Assembly: GCF_014256275.1 (NCBI RefSeq)
Contig: NZ_JACCFE010000002.1
Coordinates: 2,232,001-2,296,000, forward strand
DNA: 64,000 bases
Source: Rhodococcus sp. 4CII
GTDB taxonomy: Bacteria > Actinomycetota > Actinomycetes > Mycobacteriales > Mycobacteriaceae
Direction: 5' to 3'
The translations under genes and the position numbers were made by a program. Numbering within the stretch: position 1 is the first letter of the stretch; every line of letters starts with the position of its first letter. Positions 40,300 to 47,386 of the stretch are shown one piece after another. The notes below the pieces were generated by a model, which was not told the origin of the DNA, did no database searches, and saw only the letters and a program-made list of their open reading frames with translations.

Positions 40300-41159
40300 G
40301 CGTGGGCTCCTTGATCTGCGGAGGCGAGAACGGTATTCGGTACGAGGTGCAGCGCGACGAGATCTTCGAGGGGCTCGAGAATGCTGCACGTGCCGAACGA
40401 TCGGAAGGCGGTGCGGACGGCGCCGACCACGTCGGCGGGAAGGTCGCCGAGTTCGCGGGCGATTCGTGCGCCGTCGCGCTCGGCGAGGACTGCGGCCACT
40501 CGGTCGGCACCGGCACCGTCGAGAGCGTACCGGGTGGCGAGGAGCACGTTGAGGAAACCGTGCTGCTCGAACCCGGTGTGCGGATCGGTGTTGCGCACGG
40601 CGTGGTGCAGTCCGGCCGTCGCCTTGAACGGGACACCCGACGCGATCACGCTGCGGAGAGCGGATCCGAGTTCGGTCTCGTCCGGGTAGGCTTCGGCGGC
40701 AACACCTCCCGTCCGGAACTTGGCCGCGAAGGGGCCGCCGGCGAGGGCGTCGACAAAGTCGGCCCGGCGTTCGCCGCGCGGCACCTCGACGAACACGTCG
40801 ACCCCGCCGGTCAGCGCCGCGACCGCATCCATCGCGGCGAAGAATTCCGCCGCGGACCGATAGGCCGGCACTGCGATCTCGAGTGCGACCGCCCTGGCAC
40901 CGTCGATTTGCGCGAGGCGTTCGAGTGCGGGTTCGAGCGTGGCCGGGCCGCCGGGAAGCGTGAGGCTCAGTTCGAGCGGACCGGATGCCAGTTCGTTCAG
41001 CCGGTCGACCGGAAACACGAAGGGGCCGACCAGGTCTGCGTACAGCGCCGACCGGTGCCGGGCGTGTGCGGGCACGGCGTCGGGAAGGGGTGCGTTACCG
41101 GGCGGGAAGAGAGCGGCGTCGTCGCAGAGACCGGCGAACAGGGCGGGAATCACGGTCAC
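40296..41159 (-). CDS. Unknown protein inside the homogentisate operon
   Basis: A 287-residue cytosolic protein with no recognised domain. The regular alternation of beta and helix segments suggests a TIM-barrel-like fold: VALEIAVPAYRSAAEFFAAM, GGVDVFVEVPRGERRADFVD, FAAKFRTGGVAAEAYPDETE and GVPFKATAGLHHAVRNTDPH. The Lys residues in AAKFRTGG and PFKATAGLHH sit at strand ends as in aldolase/enolase-type active sites. The GTG at 41159 overlaps the hmgA stop by 4 nt, and the gene overlaps fahA by 4 nt, so it is locked into the operon. No glutathione- or mycothiol-type maleylacetoacetate isomerase is seen in the cluster, so a role in isomerisation of maleylacetoacetate is possible (inference). Confidence 0.65.
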   Translation of the reverse strand: MTVIPALFAGLCDDAALFPPGNAPLPDAVPAHARHRSALYADLVGPFVFPVDRLNELASGPLELSLTLPGGPATLEPALERLAQIDGARAVALEIAVPAYRSAAEFFAAMDAVAALTGGVDVFVEVPRGERRADFVDALAGGPFAAKFRTGGVAAEAYPDETELGSALRSVIASGVPFKATAGLHHAVRNTDPHTGFEQHGFLNVLLATRYALDGAGADRVAAVLAERDGARIARELGDLPADVVGAVRTAFRSFGTCSILEPLEDLVALHLVPNTVLASADQGAHA

Positions 41160-42355
41160 GACTGCGGCCCCCGCCCCGCCCACGTCCACGCATAGCCCGA
41201 GTCCTCGCAGGCCAGTGCGCCCTCGCCGAGTTCGAGCGGACGGAACGTGTCGACCATGACGGCCAGTTCGTCGAAGAACTCGGCCCCGATGCTGCGTTCG
41301 TATGCGCCGGGCTGCGGGCCGTGCGCATGACCGCCGGGATGGATCGAGATCGACCCCTGCCCGATACCGGAACCCTTGCGCGCCTCGTAGTCTCCGCCGA
41401 CATAGAACATGATCTCGTCGGAGTCGACGTTGGAATGGTAGTACGGCACCGGAATCGACAGCGGGTGGTAATCCACCTTGCGGGGCACGAAGTTACAGAT
41501 CACGAAGTTGTTGCCCTCGAACGCCTGATGCGCCGGCGGCGGCTGGTGCACACGGCCCGTGATGGGCTCGTAGTCGGAGATGTTGAACGTATAGGGGTAC
41601 AGGCACCCGTCCCAGCCCACGACGTCGAAGGGATGCTGCGGATACACCATTCGCGTGCCGACGATCCCGTGCGACGTCCGGTGCTTGACGAGCACCTCGA
41701 CGTCCGTGCCCTCGGCCTGCAGCGTGTCGGACGGACCGTGCAGATCCCGCTCGCAATAGGGCGCGTTCTCGAGCAGCTGACCGAACCGCGACAGGTAGCG
41801 CTTCGGCGGGACGATGTGACTGTTGGCCTCCATCGCATAGGCGCGCAACGGTTCCGGACCCTGCGGGATCCACCGGTGCGTCGTCGACATCGGAATCAGG
41901 ACGTAGTCACCCTGCTTCGCCTCCAGCGCACCGAACACGGTTTCCACGGTGGCCGCACCGGATTCGACGTAGACCATCTCGTCGCCGATCGCGTTGCGGT
42001 ACAGCGGCGACTCCTTGGCGGCGACCACGTAGGAGATGCGGACGTCCGCGTTGCCGAGGATCAGCCGGCGTCCGGTGACCACGTCGGTGTCCGCCCAGAC
42101 CGTCTCCGGGAAGAGGTCGTGCAACTTCAGGTGACGCGGCTTGAGCGGATGGTTGGGAGTCGTGCTCTGGTCGGGCAGCTCCCACACCGTGGCGTCGACG
42201 ATCGCCGACGGGATGTGGCGGTGGTACAGCAGCGAGGAGTCGGACGAGAACCCCTCTTCTCCCATCAGCTCCTCGAAGTAGAGCCGACCGTCGTCGTCGC
42301 GATGCTGCGTGTGCCGCTTGGGCGGGATGGTGCCCACGTGCCGATAGAACGCCAT
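41156..42355 (-). CDS. hmgA: Homogentisate 1,2-dioxygenase
   Basis: A 399-residue Fe(II) enzyme that opens the ring of homogentisate to maleylacetoacetate. The cupin-like strands carry DEMVYVESGAATVETVFGAL and DYVLIPMSTTHRWIPQGPEP. Family landmarks include HPFDVVGWDGCLYPYTFNIS, HQAFEGNNFVICNFVPRKVD and the iron-site region PVPYYHSNVDSDEIMFYVGG with HPGGHAHGPQPGAYE. It is somewhat shorter than the mammalian enzyme. GGGAGG lies 6 bases before the ATG at 42355. It heads the hmgA-unknown-fahA operon, with a MarR gene immediately upstream on the same strand and a MarR-like motif 32 bases before the start. Confidence 0.95.
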   Translation of the reverse strand: MAFYRHVGTIPPKRHTQHRDDDGRLYFEELMGEEGFSSDSSLLYHRHIPSAIVDATVWELPDQSTTPNHPLKPRHLKLHDLFPETVWADTDVVTGRRLILGNADVRISYVVAAKESPLYRNAIGDEMVYVESGAATVETVFGALEAKQGDYVLIPMSTTHRWIPQGPEPLRAYAMEANSHIVPPKRYLSRFGQLLENAPYCERDLHGPSDTLQAEGTDVEVLVKHRTSHGIVGTRMVYPQHPFDVVGWDGCLYPYTFNISDYEPITGRVHQPPPAHQAFEGNNFVICNFVPRKVDYHPLSIPVPYYHSNVDSDEIMFYVGGDYEARKGSGIGQGSISIHPGGHAHGPQPGAYERSIGAEFFDELAVMVDTFRPLELGEGALACEDSGYAWTWAGRGPQS

Positions 42356-42386
42356 GACCGGCCTCCCTAGAAGTGCGTGTCCGTAG

Positions 42387-42404
42387 TAGTAAACACATTA
42401 ACTA
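42387..42404. promoter_or_regulatory. Putative MarR operator before hmgA
   Basis: TAGT-N10-ACTA, as TAGTAAACACATTAACTA. It matches the site at 43065-43082 before marR at 14 of 18 positions. The distance to the hmgA start codon is 31 bases, and candidate -10 hexamers on the minus strand overlap it, so binding should block transcription. The 99-base gap 42356-42454 contains no gene. Confidence 0.65.
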
Positions 42405-42454
42405 ATTTACGGGCGTGCTGGCAAGCACAGATTCCGACAGCGGCTCGAGCAGGG

Positions 42455-43009
42455 TCAGTTGCGCCCGCGGACGTCGAACTGGCTGCGATTGGTGATCAAC
42501 TTGTCCAGCAGCATGACGAGAATGCGCTGCTCCGGTTCGGTGAGAACACTCGCCCAGGCATGTTCGCGCTCGTTCTGCTCACGGTAGATCTCACCGATCT
42601 CGCTCCGGCCCTTCTCCGTGAGCGACAACTGCACGGACCGGCCGTCCCGCTCGTCCGGGGTCCGTTCCATCAAACCCGCACCGACCAGTGTCTTCGTCAG
42701 ATTCGAGACGGCCGCCCTGCTCATACCGGTGAGTTTGGCCGCCGTCTTCGACTCGACGGGACCGGCCAGCCACGTCACGAACATCAGCCGGAACCCCGAC
42801 CACGACAGCCCGCGCGGTCGGTGAATCGACGACTCCAGGTCGTACGTGACCACGTTCGACGCGCGGTTCAACGTCAGGAGGACCTGCGTGGCGAGTTCGT
42901 GCGTCGAGCCGTATTCCGTGCTCAGGCGCCTGTTCGCCAGTTCGATGAACGACCAGAAGTCGAGACTGTCGGGCACCTCGACGGGCGCCGGCGCTGCGTC
43001 ATCGGTCAT
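42455..43009 (-). CDS. MarR-family regulator of the homogentisate operon
   Basis: A 184-residue winged-helix regulator. The domain spans about 50-150: TWLAGPVESKTAAKLTGMSR, then AAVSNLTKTLVGAGLMERTP and the wing DERDGRSVQLSLTEKGR, followed by a C-terminal dimer helix (ILVMLLDKLITNRSQFDV). MarR proteins commonly repress aromatic catabolic operons and release DNA upon binding a phenolic ligand; homogentisate or 4-hydroxyphenylacetate-like compounds are plausible here. The ATG is at 43009. The same 18-bp motif precedes both this gene and hmgA, supporting autoregulation and control of hmgA. A strong hairpin in the presumed leader (43032-43056) is an extra feature. Confidence 0.87.
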   Translation of the reverse strand: MTDDAAPAPVEVPDSLDFWSFIELANRRLSTEYGSTHELATQVLLTLNRASNVVTYDLESSIHRPRGLSWSGFRLMFVTWLAGPVESKTAAKLTGMSRAAVSNLTKTLVGAGLMERTPDERDGRSVQLSLTEKGRSEIGEIYREQNEREHAWASVLTEPEQRILVMLLDKLITNRSQFDVRGRN

Positions 43010-43031
43010 GAAGGGAACCCTATCGCGAGCA

Positions 43032-43056
43032 GGTGGCGGGCCCGGTGCCCGCCACC
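43032..43056 (-). other. Strong hairpin in the marR leader
   Basis: GGTGGCGGGC (43032-43041) and GCCCGCCACC (43047-43056) pair perfectly over 10 bp around CCGGT, 23-47 bases before the marR ATG. If transcription starts near the TATACT box at 43066-43071, the hairpin begins the transcript. It may stabilise the mRNA or act as a terminator for readthrough from the truncated MFS gene. Confidence 0.55.
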
Positions 43057-43064
43057 GTCGTTCT

Positions 43065-43082
43065 TAGTATATCCATGAACTA
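43065..43082. promoter_or_regulatory. Putative MarR operator and -10 box before marR
   Basis: TAGTATATCCATGAACTA has the same TAGT-N10-ACTA form as the hmgA site. On the minus strand it contains TATACT (43071-43066), a good -10 element for marR, so operator and promoter overlap. Its last bases coincide with the stop codon of the truncated MFS gene. Confidence 0.65.
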
Positions 43083-43274
43083 GTTGACGCTGGCGACGTC
43101 TTCCAGTTCGACGGGCTCCTTCTTCGGGATCTTCAGGAACGCGAGCATGACCGCACAGATCAGCAGGCACGCGATCGGGAAGTACAGGCCGATGGTGACG
43201 TCGTCGGCGGTGGCGTTCTTTCCGATGACGTACGGACCGAAGAATCCGCCCATCGCCGCGATGGTGTCGATCCG
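43080..43274 (-). pseudogene. MFS transporter remnant (C-terminal about 63 residues only)
   Basis: The minus frame encodes only the end of a 12-helix transporter: DTIAAMGGFFGPYVIGKNAT, then TIGLYFPIACLLICAVMLAF and a charged tail LKIPKKEPVELEDVASVN. GGFFGPYVIG is the usual start of helix 11 in aromatic-acid/phthalate-type MFS permeases, so about 85 percent of the gene is missing. Upstream of about 43275 the frame continues open but reads as antisense of the IclR remnant and has no transporter character. The loss appears to share one breakpoint with the IclR gene. A truncated product is unlikely to be functional. Confidence 0.8.
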
Positions 43275-43275
43275 G

Positions 43276-43617
43276 GCTCTCATGGTGGTGGAACCGCGCA
43301 GCGCGAAGGTGCACGTCGCATTCCGACCCGGCCAGGTCGATCCCGTCGACCGGGGTTCGGCAGGACTGGCGATTCTCGCCTCGCTCCCCGCCGTCGAGGG
43401 CGAACGTGCAGAGGTCACCGAGGCGCGTGCTCGCGGCTACGCCGTCACCGACGGCGAGGTGATCCCGTCCGTGCTCGGCGTTTCCGCTGCCATTCCCGGC
43501 CGTCGCGGCGATGCACTCGCGAGCGTGGGTGTGTCGGTGTTCGAGATGCCCGACGAGGAAGCCTTGGGATCGGCGGTCGTCGACGCGGCCCGCAGGCTCG
43601 GCAGCCTGCTGCGCTGA
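43276..43617 (+). pseudogene. IclR-family regulator remnant (C-terminal domain only)
   Basis: From about 43276 the plus frame encodes the second half of an IclR effector domain: VVEPRSAKVHVAFRPGQVDP, then DRGSAGLAILASLPAVEGER, then GYAVTDGEVIPSVLGVSAAI and GRRGDALASVGVSVFEMPDE, ending RRLGSLLR. The N-terminal helix-turn-helix and the first part of the effector domain are missing; codons before about 43276 in this frame are antisense of the MFS remnant. The intact ancestor would have been divergent from the MFS gene, as is usual for IclR-regulated permeases. Start codons exist in frame but a DNA-binding protein cannot result. Confidence 0.8.
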
Positions 43618-43623
43618 CGCAGG

Positions 43624-45195
43624 TCAGCGCTCGTAGCCCTTTCGCATGTCGTCGACGATGCGCGGTCGGTCGAGGGTCGCGGGTTCGAGTTCGCGGCGGG
43701 GACGGTCGCGCGGGAAGATCGCGGACGCGGCGAGGGTGGGCTCGTCGAGGAAGCGGAGTTCTGGGACGTCGCGGGGAAGGCGCAGCGCCGGTGGTTCGGG
43801 ACCGCGCCGGGCGAGGACGTACCCCCAGTCCCCGAAGCTCGGCACCAGCACGTGGTACGGGGTCACGGCCAGACGCGCGGACGCGACGGTCGACGTGGTG
43901 CGCCAGAACGCGTCCGGCGTCGAATAGGGGCTGCCCGACTGCACGACCATCAGTCCGCCGGGGTTGAGGGTGGCGGCGGCGAGGCCGTAGAACTCGGTGG
44001 AGTACAGGCGTCCGAGCGCCGGCGTGTCGGGGTCGGGGAGGTCGACGATGACGGCGTCGAATCCCGAGTCGGGTGCGTCGCGCAGCCATCGGAAGGCGTC
44101 GTCGAGGACCACGTGCACGCGCGGGTCCTGCAACGCTCCCTGGTTCAGCCCGGACAGCCGTGTGTTCGCGAGTTCGATGACCGCCGGATCGAGTTCCACC
44201 TGCACGATCTCGTCGACCCCGGGCAGTCGCAGGACCTCTCGGGCGGCGAGGCCGTCGCCCCCGCCGAGGATCAGCACCCGCTTGGGGTCGTCCGCCATCG
44301 CGGGGTACACCAGCGATTCGGTGTACCGGTGCTCGTCGACGCTGGAGAACTGGAGGTCGCCGTCCAGGAAGAGCCGCACGTCTCCCCCGCGCTCGGTGAC
44401 CACGATCTCTTGATACTGCGACCGTTCCGCGGCGACCACGGGATCGGTGTAGAGACGTTGCCGCGACGTGGTCTCGATGCCGTCGGCGCGCACCAGCAGC
44501 ACGGCGATGCACGCGGCCGCGACGAGCAGTGCCACGACGGCGAGCACGCGGGTGCGCAGGCTCAGCTGCCACCGCAGCAGGATCAGCGCCACCACCGCGG
44601 CGGCGACGAGGTTGACGATGCCGGTGATCGCGGCGCCGCGGATCATCCCGGCGATCGGCAGCAGGACGAACGGCCAGAGCAAGCCACCGACCAGGGCTCC
44701 TGCGTAATCGGCGGCGTTCAGGTTGGCCAGCACCTTTCCGGTGCTCTCGGCGTCGGTGTCGCTGCGGCCCGATTGCAGCAGCGTCATCAGGAGCGGGACC
44801 TCGGCGCCCACCAGCACGCCGATCAGGGCGGTGCCGAACACCAGAACGAGTGCGCTGGAACCGAAGAAGGTGAACGTCACGTACAGGGTCACCGCACTGA
44901 ACCCGCCGACGAGACCGAGGACGATCTCGACGACTACGAACGACGCGGCGGCAGTGGAGAGCAGCGGTTTGGCGGCGAGGGCGCCGACACCGAGCGCGGC
45001 CACGAAACCCGCGACGATCAGGGAAGTCTGGGTGATTCCGCCGCCGGTCAGGCTGACCGACAGTGTCAGGAGGGCCAGTTCGTAGATCAGCCCGCACGCC
45101 GCGCACGCGGCCACCGCGGCCAGCAGGAAAGCCCGGGCCCGTGGCCCCAGGGCGAGTGCATCACGGGAATCCGACTCTATGGCAGGAGCATTCAC
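43624..45195 (-). CDS. Membrane-anchored spermidine-synthase-like aminopropyltransferase
   Basis: A 523-residue two-part protein. Residues 18-235 contain seven or so hydrophobic helices (AFLLAAVAACAACGLIYELA, FVVVEIVLGLVGGFSAVTLY, AAITGIVNLVAAAVVALILL). Residues 250-475 form a spermidine-synthase-type Rossmann domain: SQYQEIVVTERGGDVRLFLD, HRYTESLVYPAM, VLILGGGDGLAAREVL, VQVELDPAVIELA, DDAFRWLRD and DAVIVDLPDP. The family normally transfers an aminopropyl group from decarboxylated SAM to a polyamine, but the membrane-fused class has no proven substrate. GTG start 4 bases after the DUF350 stop. It is the last gene of a five-gene minus-strand operon with DUF4178, DUF2617, DUF4247 and DUF350. 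Confidence 0.87.
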   Translation of the reverse strand: MNAPAIESDSRDALALGPRARAFLLAAVAACAACGLIYELALLTLSVSLTGGGITQTSLIVAGFVAALGVGALAAKPLLSTAAASFVVVEIVLGLVGGFSAVTLYVTFTFFGSSALVLVFGTALIGVLVGAEVPLLMTLLQSGRSDTDAESTGKVLANLNAADYAGALVGGLLWPFVLLPIAGMIRGAAITGIVNLVAAAVVALILLRWQLSLRTRVLAVVALLVAAACIAVLLVRADGIETTSRQRLYTDPVVAAERSQYQEIVVTERGGDVRLFLDGDLQFSSVDEHRYTESLVYPAMADDPKRVLILGGGDGLAAREVLRLPGVDEIVQVELDPAVIELANTRLSGLNQGALQDPRVHVVLDDAFRWLRDAPDSGFDAVIVDLPDPDTPALGRLYSTEFYGLAAATLNPGGLMVVQSGSPYSTPDAFWRTTSTVASARLAVTPYHVLVPSFGDWGYVLARRGPEPPALRLPRDVPELRFLDEPTLAASAIFPRDRPRRELEPATLDRPRIVDDMRKGYER

Positions 45196-45199
45196 GAGA

Positions 45200-45670
45200 T
45201 CAGGTGAGCGCGGCGGCGTTTACGAGGCCGATGGCGAACAGGCTCGCACCGACGGCCCATGCGGCACCGCACATCTGCGGGTTCCCGACCAGGCCGACGA
45301 GTTGCCCCGGCAGCAGCACGTTCATCAGGCGTAGCGCGATCACCTGCAGCAGCACACCGAAGAGCCCGTAGACCGCGGAGTCGGCGAGTCCTTGTGCGAA
45401 CCCGTCGGAACTGGTGAGAATGGCCGTGACCACGACGACGGCGAGGGCAAGGTGGTTCGATGCCAGCAGGATCGCCGCGTTGGGGTTCTTGTCGACGTAC
45501 ACCTGGTGCCGGAGATTGCCGGGAGTGGCGAGGTCGAGGACGGCGAATCCGACCCCGAGGACGGCGATGCCGACGACGAAATACGCCAGGGTGCCGAGCA
45601 TGCCGACGGCGAGCAGTCCGACGTCGACGCTGCCGATTTCCGTTGCTGCCGCCGTGTAGGTGGTGTTCAC
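45200..45670 (-). CDS. DUF350-family membrane protein
   Basis: A 156-residue protein with four hydrophobic helices arranged as two similar halves: LLAVGMLGTLAYFVVGIAVL and AILLASNHLALAVVVVTAIL in the centre, AVYGLFGVLLQVIALRLMNV and AAWAVGASLFAIGLVNAAAL at the end. The pattern, including NPNAAILLASNHLALA with acidic/basic loop residues, matches DUF350 (YjfL) proteins. These occur with PspA-, spermidine-synthase- and DUF4178-type genes and are suspected membrane channels or anchors of an envelope-stress system; biochemical function is unproven. GGGAGAAG precedes the GTG at 45670. Gap of 28 bases to the DUF4247 gene and 4 to the synthase. Confidence 0.8.
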   Translation of the reverse strand: MNTTYTAAATEIGSVDVGLLAVGMLGTLAYFVVGIAVLGVGFAVLDLATPGNLRHQVYVDKNPNAAILLASNHLALAVVVVTAILTSSDGFAQGLADSAVYGLFGVLLQVIALRLMNVLLPGQLVGLVGNPQMCGAAWAVGASLFAIGLVNAAALT

Positions 45671-45698
45671 GTACTTCTCCCGACTCGAGGGTTCTGTA

Positions 45699-46103
45699 TC
45701 ATTTCGCGCTCCCGGATCCGCCGCTGCCGCTGGCGCCGCCCGCCGGAGAACCGGGGTTGAAACCGGGCCCCAGATAAGCGAATCCACCACTTCGGTAGCG
45801 GCCGTCGATGTCTTCGACGCGGACGAGACTGCCGCCGCCCGGCCCGGCGCTGACCGTGACGATGTCGTCGTCGTAGCGCAGGTATTCGCTGCCGCCGTCG
45901 GCCTTCCGCGCCGCCGGCTGCTCCTCGGACACGATGTTCGAGACAGTCGTGCCCACCGGGTCTTTCGACGTGTAGGTCTTCGCATCGCCCGCGGTGTTCT
46001 GCAGGGCGTAGGTGTCGGCGATGTAGTCGCGGACGCCGCCGCCACACGCCGTCACGGCCGACACCAGGATCAGCATCGGCACGAGTCTCCTGAACCGGTT
46101 CAC
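45699..46103 (-). CDS. DUF4247-family lipoprotein
   Basis: A 134-residue exported protein. The signal MLILVSAVTAC ends in a lipobox (VTAC) so the mature protein is probably lipid-anchored. The mature domain (VRDYIADTYALQNTAGDAKT, then TVSNIVSEEQPAARKADGGS, then EYLRYDDDIVTVSAGPGGGS) resembles DUF4247, a small family found next to DUF4178, DUF350 and DUF2617 genes. The C-terminus is a Gly/Ser/Ala-rich tail (GSPAGGASGSGGSGSAK). It starts with GTG, overlapping the DUF2617 stop by 4 nt. It gives the cluster an extracytoplasmic component. Function unknown. Confidence 0.75.
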   Translation of the reverse strand: MNRFRRLVPMLILVSAVTACGGGVRDYIADTYALQNTAGDAKTYTSKDPVGTTVSNIVSEEQPAARKADGGSEYLRYDDDIVTVSAGPGGGSLVRVEDIDGRYRSGGFAYLGPGFNPGSPAGGASGSGGSGSAK

Positions 46104-46660
46104 GGCTGCCACCTGCTTCGCGTCTTCACGATCACCCCGCCCCTGTCTCCCCCATACAGATGGCCTCCCGAGTACAGATGGCCTCCCGAGTACAGATGGT
46201 CTCCCGGGTACAGATGCCAGGTCTGCCAGGACCATCCGCCGGACTCGTCTCGCCGCGCCGTGAGTGCGGTCAGTGCGGTGTGGTCTCCGGGAAATGCCCC
46301 GCAGATCCAGCCGTCCACCTCGGTGGCCTGTCGGCGGAGCCAGTCGGCGGTCTGCTCGAGACGCGCACGGTCGACGACGTCGGTGGTCGAATCGAACCGG
46401 TACCCGTGCGCGCCGTCGGATGCGGGCAGCGGTCTGCCGCCCGCCCGGACCGCGTCGCACGACACCTGCTCGGTGATCCGCCGGCCCGCGAGACGCGCCG
46501 TCACCGCGTGCGACGCGCCGAGAACTCCCAACGTCACCGTGTCGTCACCGGAGGTGATGGTGAGTTCTGCCAGCGGAAGCGGGGTTTCGGCGTTCACGAC
46601 GAGACCGAGCGCCGCCGCCGTCACATCGCGCGGTTCGACGTCGAGGACGTGCAGCGTCAC
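46100..46660 (-). CDS. DUF2617-family protein with tandem-repeat C-terminus
   Basis: A 186-residue cytosolic protein. The conserved part (1-150) includes TLHVLDVEPRDVTAAALGLV, GVLGASHAVTARLAGRRITE and GWICGAFPGDHTALTALTAR, matching the DUF2617 pattern. Near the C-terminus three hexapeptide repeats of the type HLYSGG (residues about 160-178) come from an 18-bp tandem DNA repeat at 46155-46216, followed by DRGGVIVKTRSRWQP. The GTG at 46660 overlaps the DUF4178 stop by 4 nt, and its own stop overlaps the DUF4247 start by 4 nt, so translation is coupled on both sides. No biochemical role is known. Confidence 0.75.
   Translation of the reverse strand: MTLHVLDVEPRDVTAAALGLVVNAETPLPLAELTITSGDDTVTLGVLGASHAVTARLAGRRITEQVSCDAVRAGGRPLPASDGAHGYRFDSTTDVVDRARLEQTADWLRRQATEVDGWICGAFPGDHTALTALTARRDESGGWSWQTWHLYPGDHLYSGGHLYSGGHLYGGDRGGVIVKTRSRWQP
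46155..46216. repeat. 18-bp in-frame tandem repeat
   Basis: Unit TACAGATGGCCTCCCGAG: copies at 46155-46172 and 46173-46190 are identical, the copy at 46191-46208 has two changes, and 46209-46216 is partial. The 18-bp period keeps the DUF2617 frame and encodes His-Leu-Tyr-Ser-Gly-Gly on the minus strand. Copy number could vary between strains without breaking the gene. Confidence 0.9.
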
Positions 46661-47253
46661 TGCGAGGGGCCGGAATGGATGACGGTGAGTTCGCCGCGGG
46701 TGACGGCGCGGCCGGTGGAGACCTCCCACGACTGCGTCCGCGCCCAGCGTTCGAAGGACAGCAGACCCGACTTGTCGGCCGTCTCGTAGTCGGCGTAGTC
46801 GACGATGCCCTGCGGTGCGGTGCCGGTGGTGCCTTCGGCGGTGAACGAGGCCGTGCCCCGTTCGATCTGGCGGTGCACCCTGTCGTCGAGGATCACGTCA
46901 CCGTTCGGTTCGAGTCCCGTGCCCTCGCGCCGCATCCACAGCGTCATGTCGAGGTTGCCCTCGTCGTTTTCGACCGTGAGCCACCGCTGACCGGTCGATC
47001 CGTCGAGGAGGTGCTCGTGCCAGATGTATCCCTCTTCGTCCAGGGTGATGGTTCCGCGCACGACGTGATCGATTCCCGCGTACGTGACGATGTCGCCGAC
47101 GCCGATCTTGTACGGGTCGTAGACCTCCGGGTAGTCGGCGAGTGGATCGACCCGGGCGGCAGGAGTTGCCTTCTTCCCGGCCCGATTCCGCAGGATCAGC
47201 ACGATTCCCACGATCACGACGACGATCAGCAGCAGTAACAGCAGCGTGGTCAA
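46657..47253 (-). CDS. DUF4178-family membrane-anchored protein
   Basis: A protein of about 198 residues. One N-terminal transmembrane helix (TTLLLLLLIVVVIVGIVLIL) with basic residues after it (RNRAGKK), then a cytosolic DUF4178 beta domain: YKIGVGDIVTYAGIDHVVRG, LDEEGYIWHEHLLDG, RWLTVENDEGNLDMTLWMRR and a repeat-like second half ending LSFERWARTQSWEVSTGRAV. The TTG at 47253 with a GGGAG site is the most likely start; an upstream GTG at 47316 is possible. It is the first gene of the five-gene operon. DUF4178 proteins recur with PspA, DUF350 and spermidine-synthase-like genes and are thought to belong to membrane-integrity systems. Confidence 0.78.
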   Translation of the reverse strand: MTTLLLLLLIVVVIVGIVLILRNRAGKKATPAARVDPLADYPEVYDPYKIGVGDIVTYAGIDHVVRGTITLDEEGYIWHEHLLDGSTGQRWLTVENDEGNLDMTLWMRREGTGLEPNGDVILDDRVHRQIERGTASFTAEGTTGTAPQGIVDYADYETADKSGLLSFERWARTQSWEVSTGRAVTRGELTVIHSGPSQ

Positions 47254-47367
47254 CAGTCTCTCCCGGTCGACGGCTTCGGCGCGTGAGGCCGCGACAGGTC
47301 CCCACCGCTCAGTCACCTTACTGTGCGCCGCGCACCACCACACCTGGCGATTGCAGAGCCAGGTAGC

Positions 47368-47386
47368 AAAGGCTAGCCTAACCGAA
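47368..47386. promoter_or_regulatory. IdeR/DtxR-type iron box before isochorismatase
   Basis: AAAGGCTAGCCTAACCGAA matches 15 of 19 positions of the IdeR consensus TTAGGTTAGSCTAACCTAA. It lies 90 bases before the isochorismatase start and 115 bases from the DUF4178 start on the other strand. Repression by iron-loaded IdeR is expected from this class of site. Confidence 0.75.

Noticed and set aside
43084..43275. N-terminal 60 or so codons of the open frame leading into the IclR remnant
   Set aside because: They are antisense to the MFS remnant and show no helix-turn-helix, so they are not a real regulator N-terminus.
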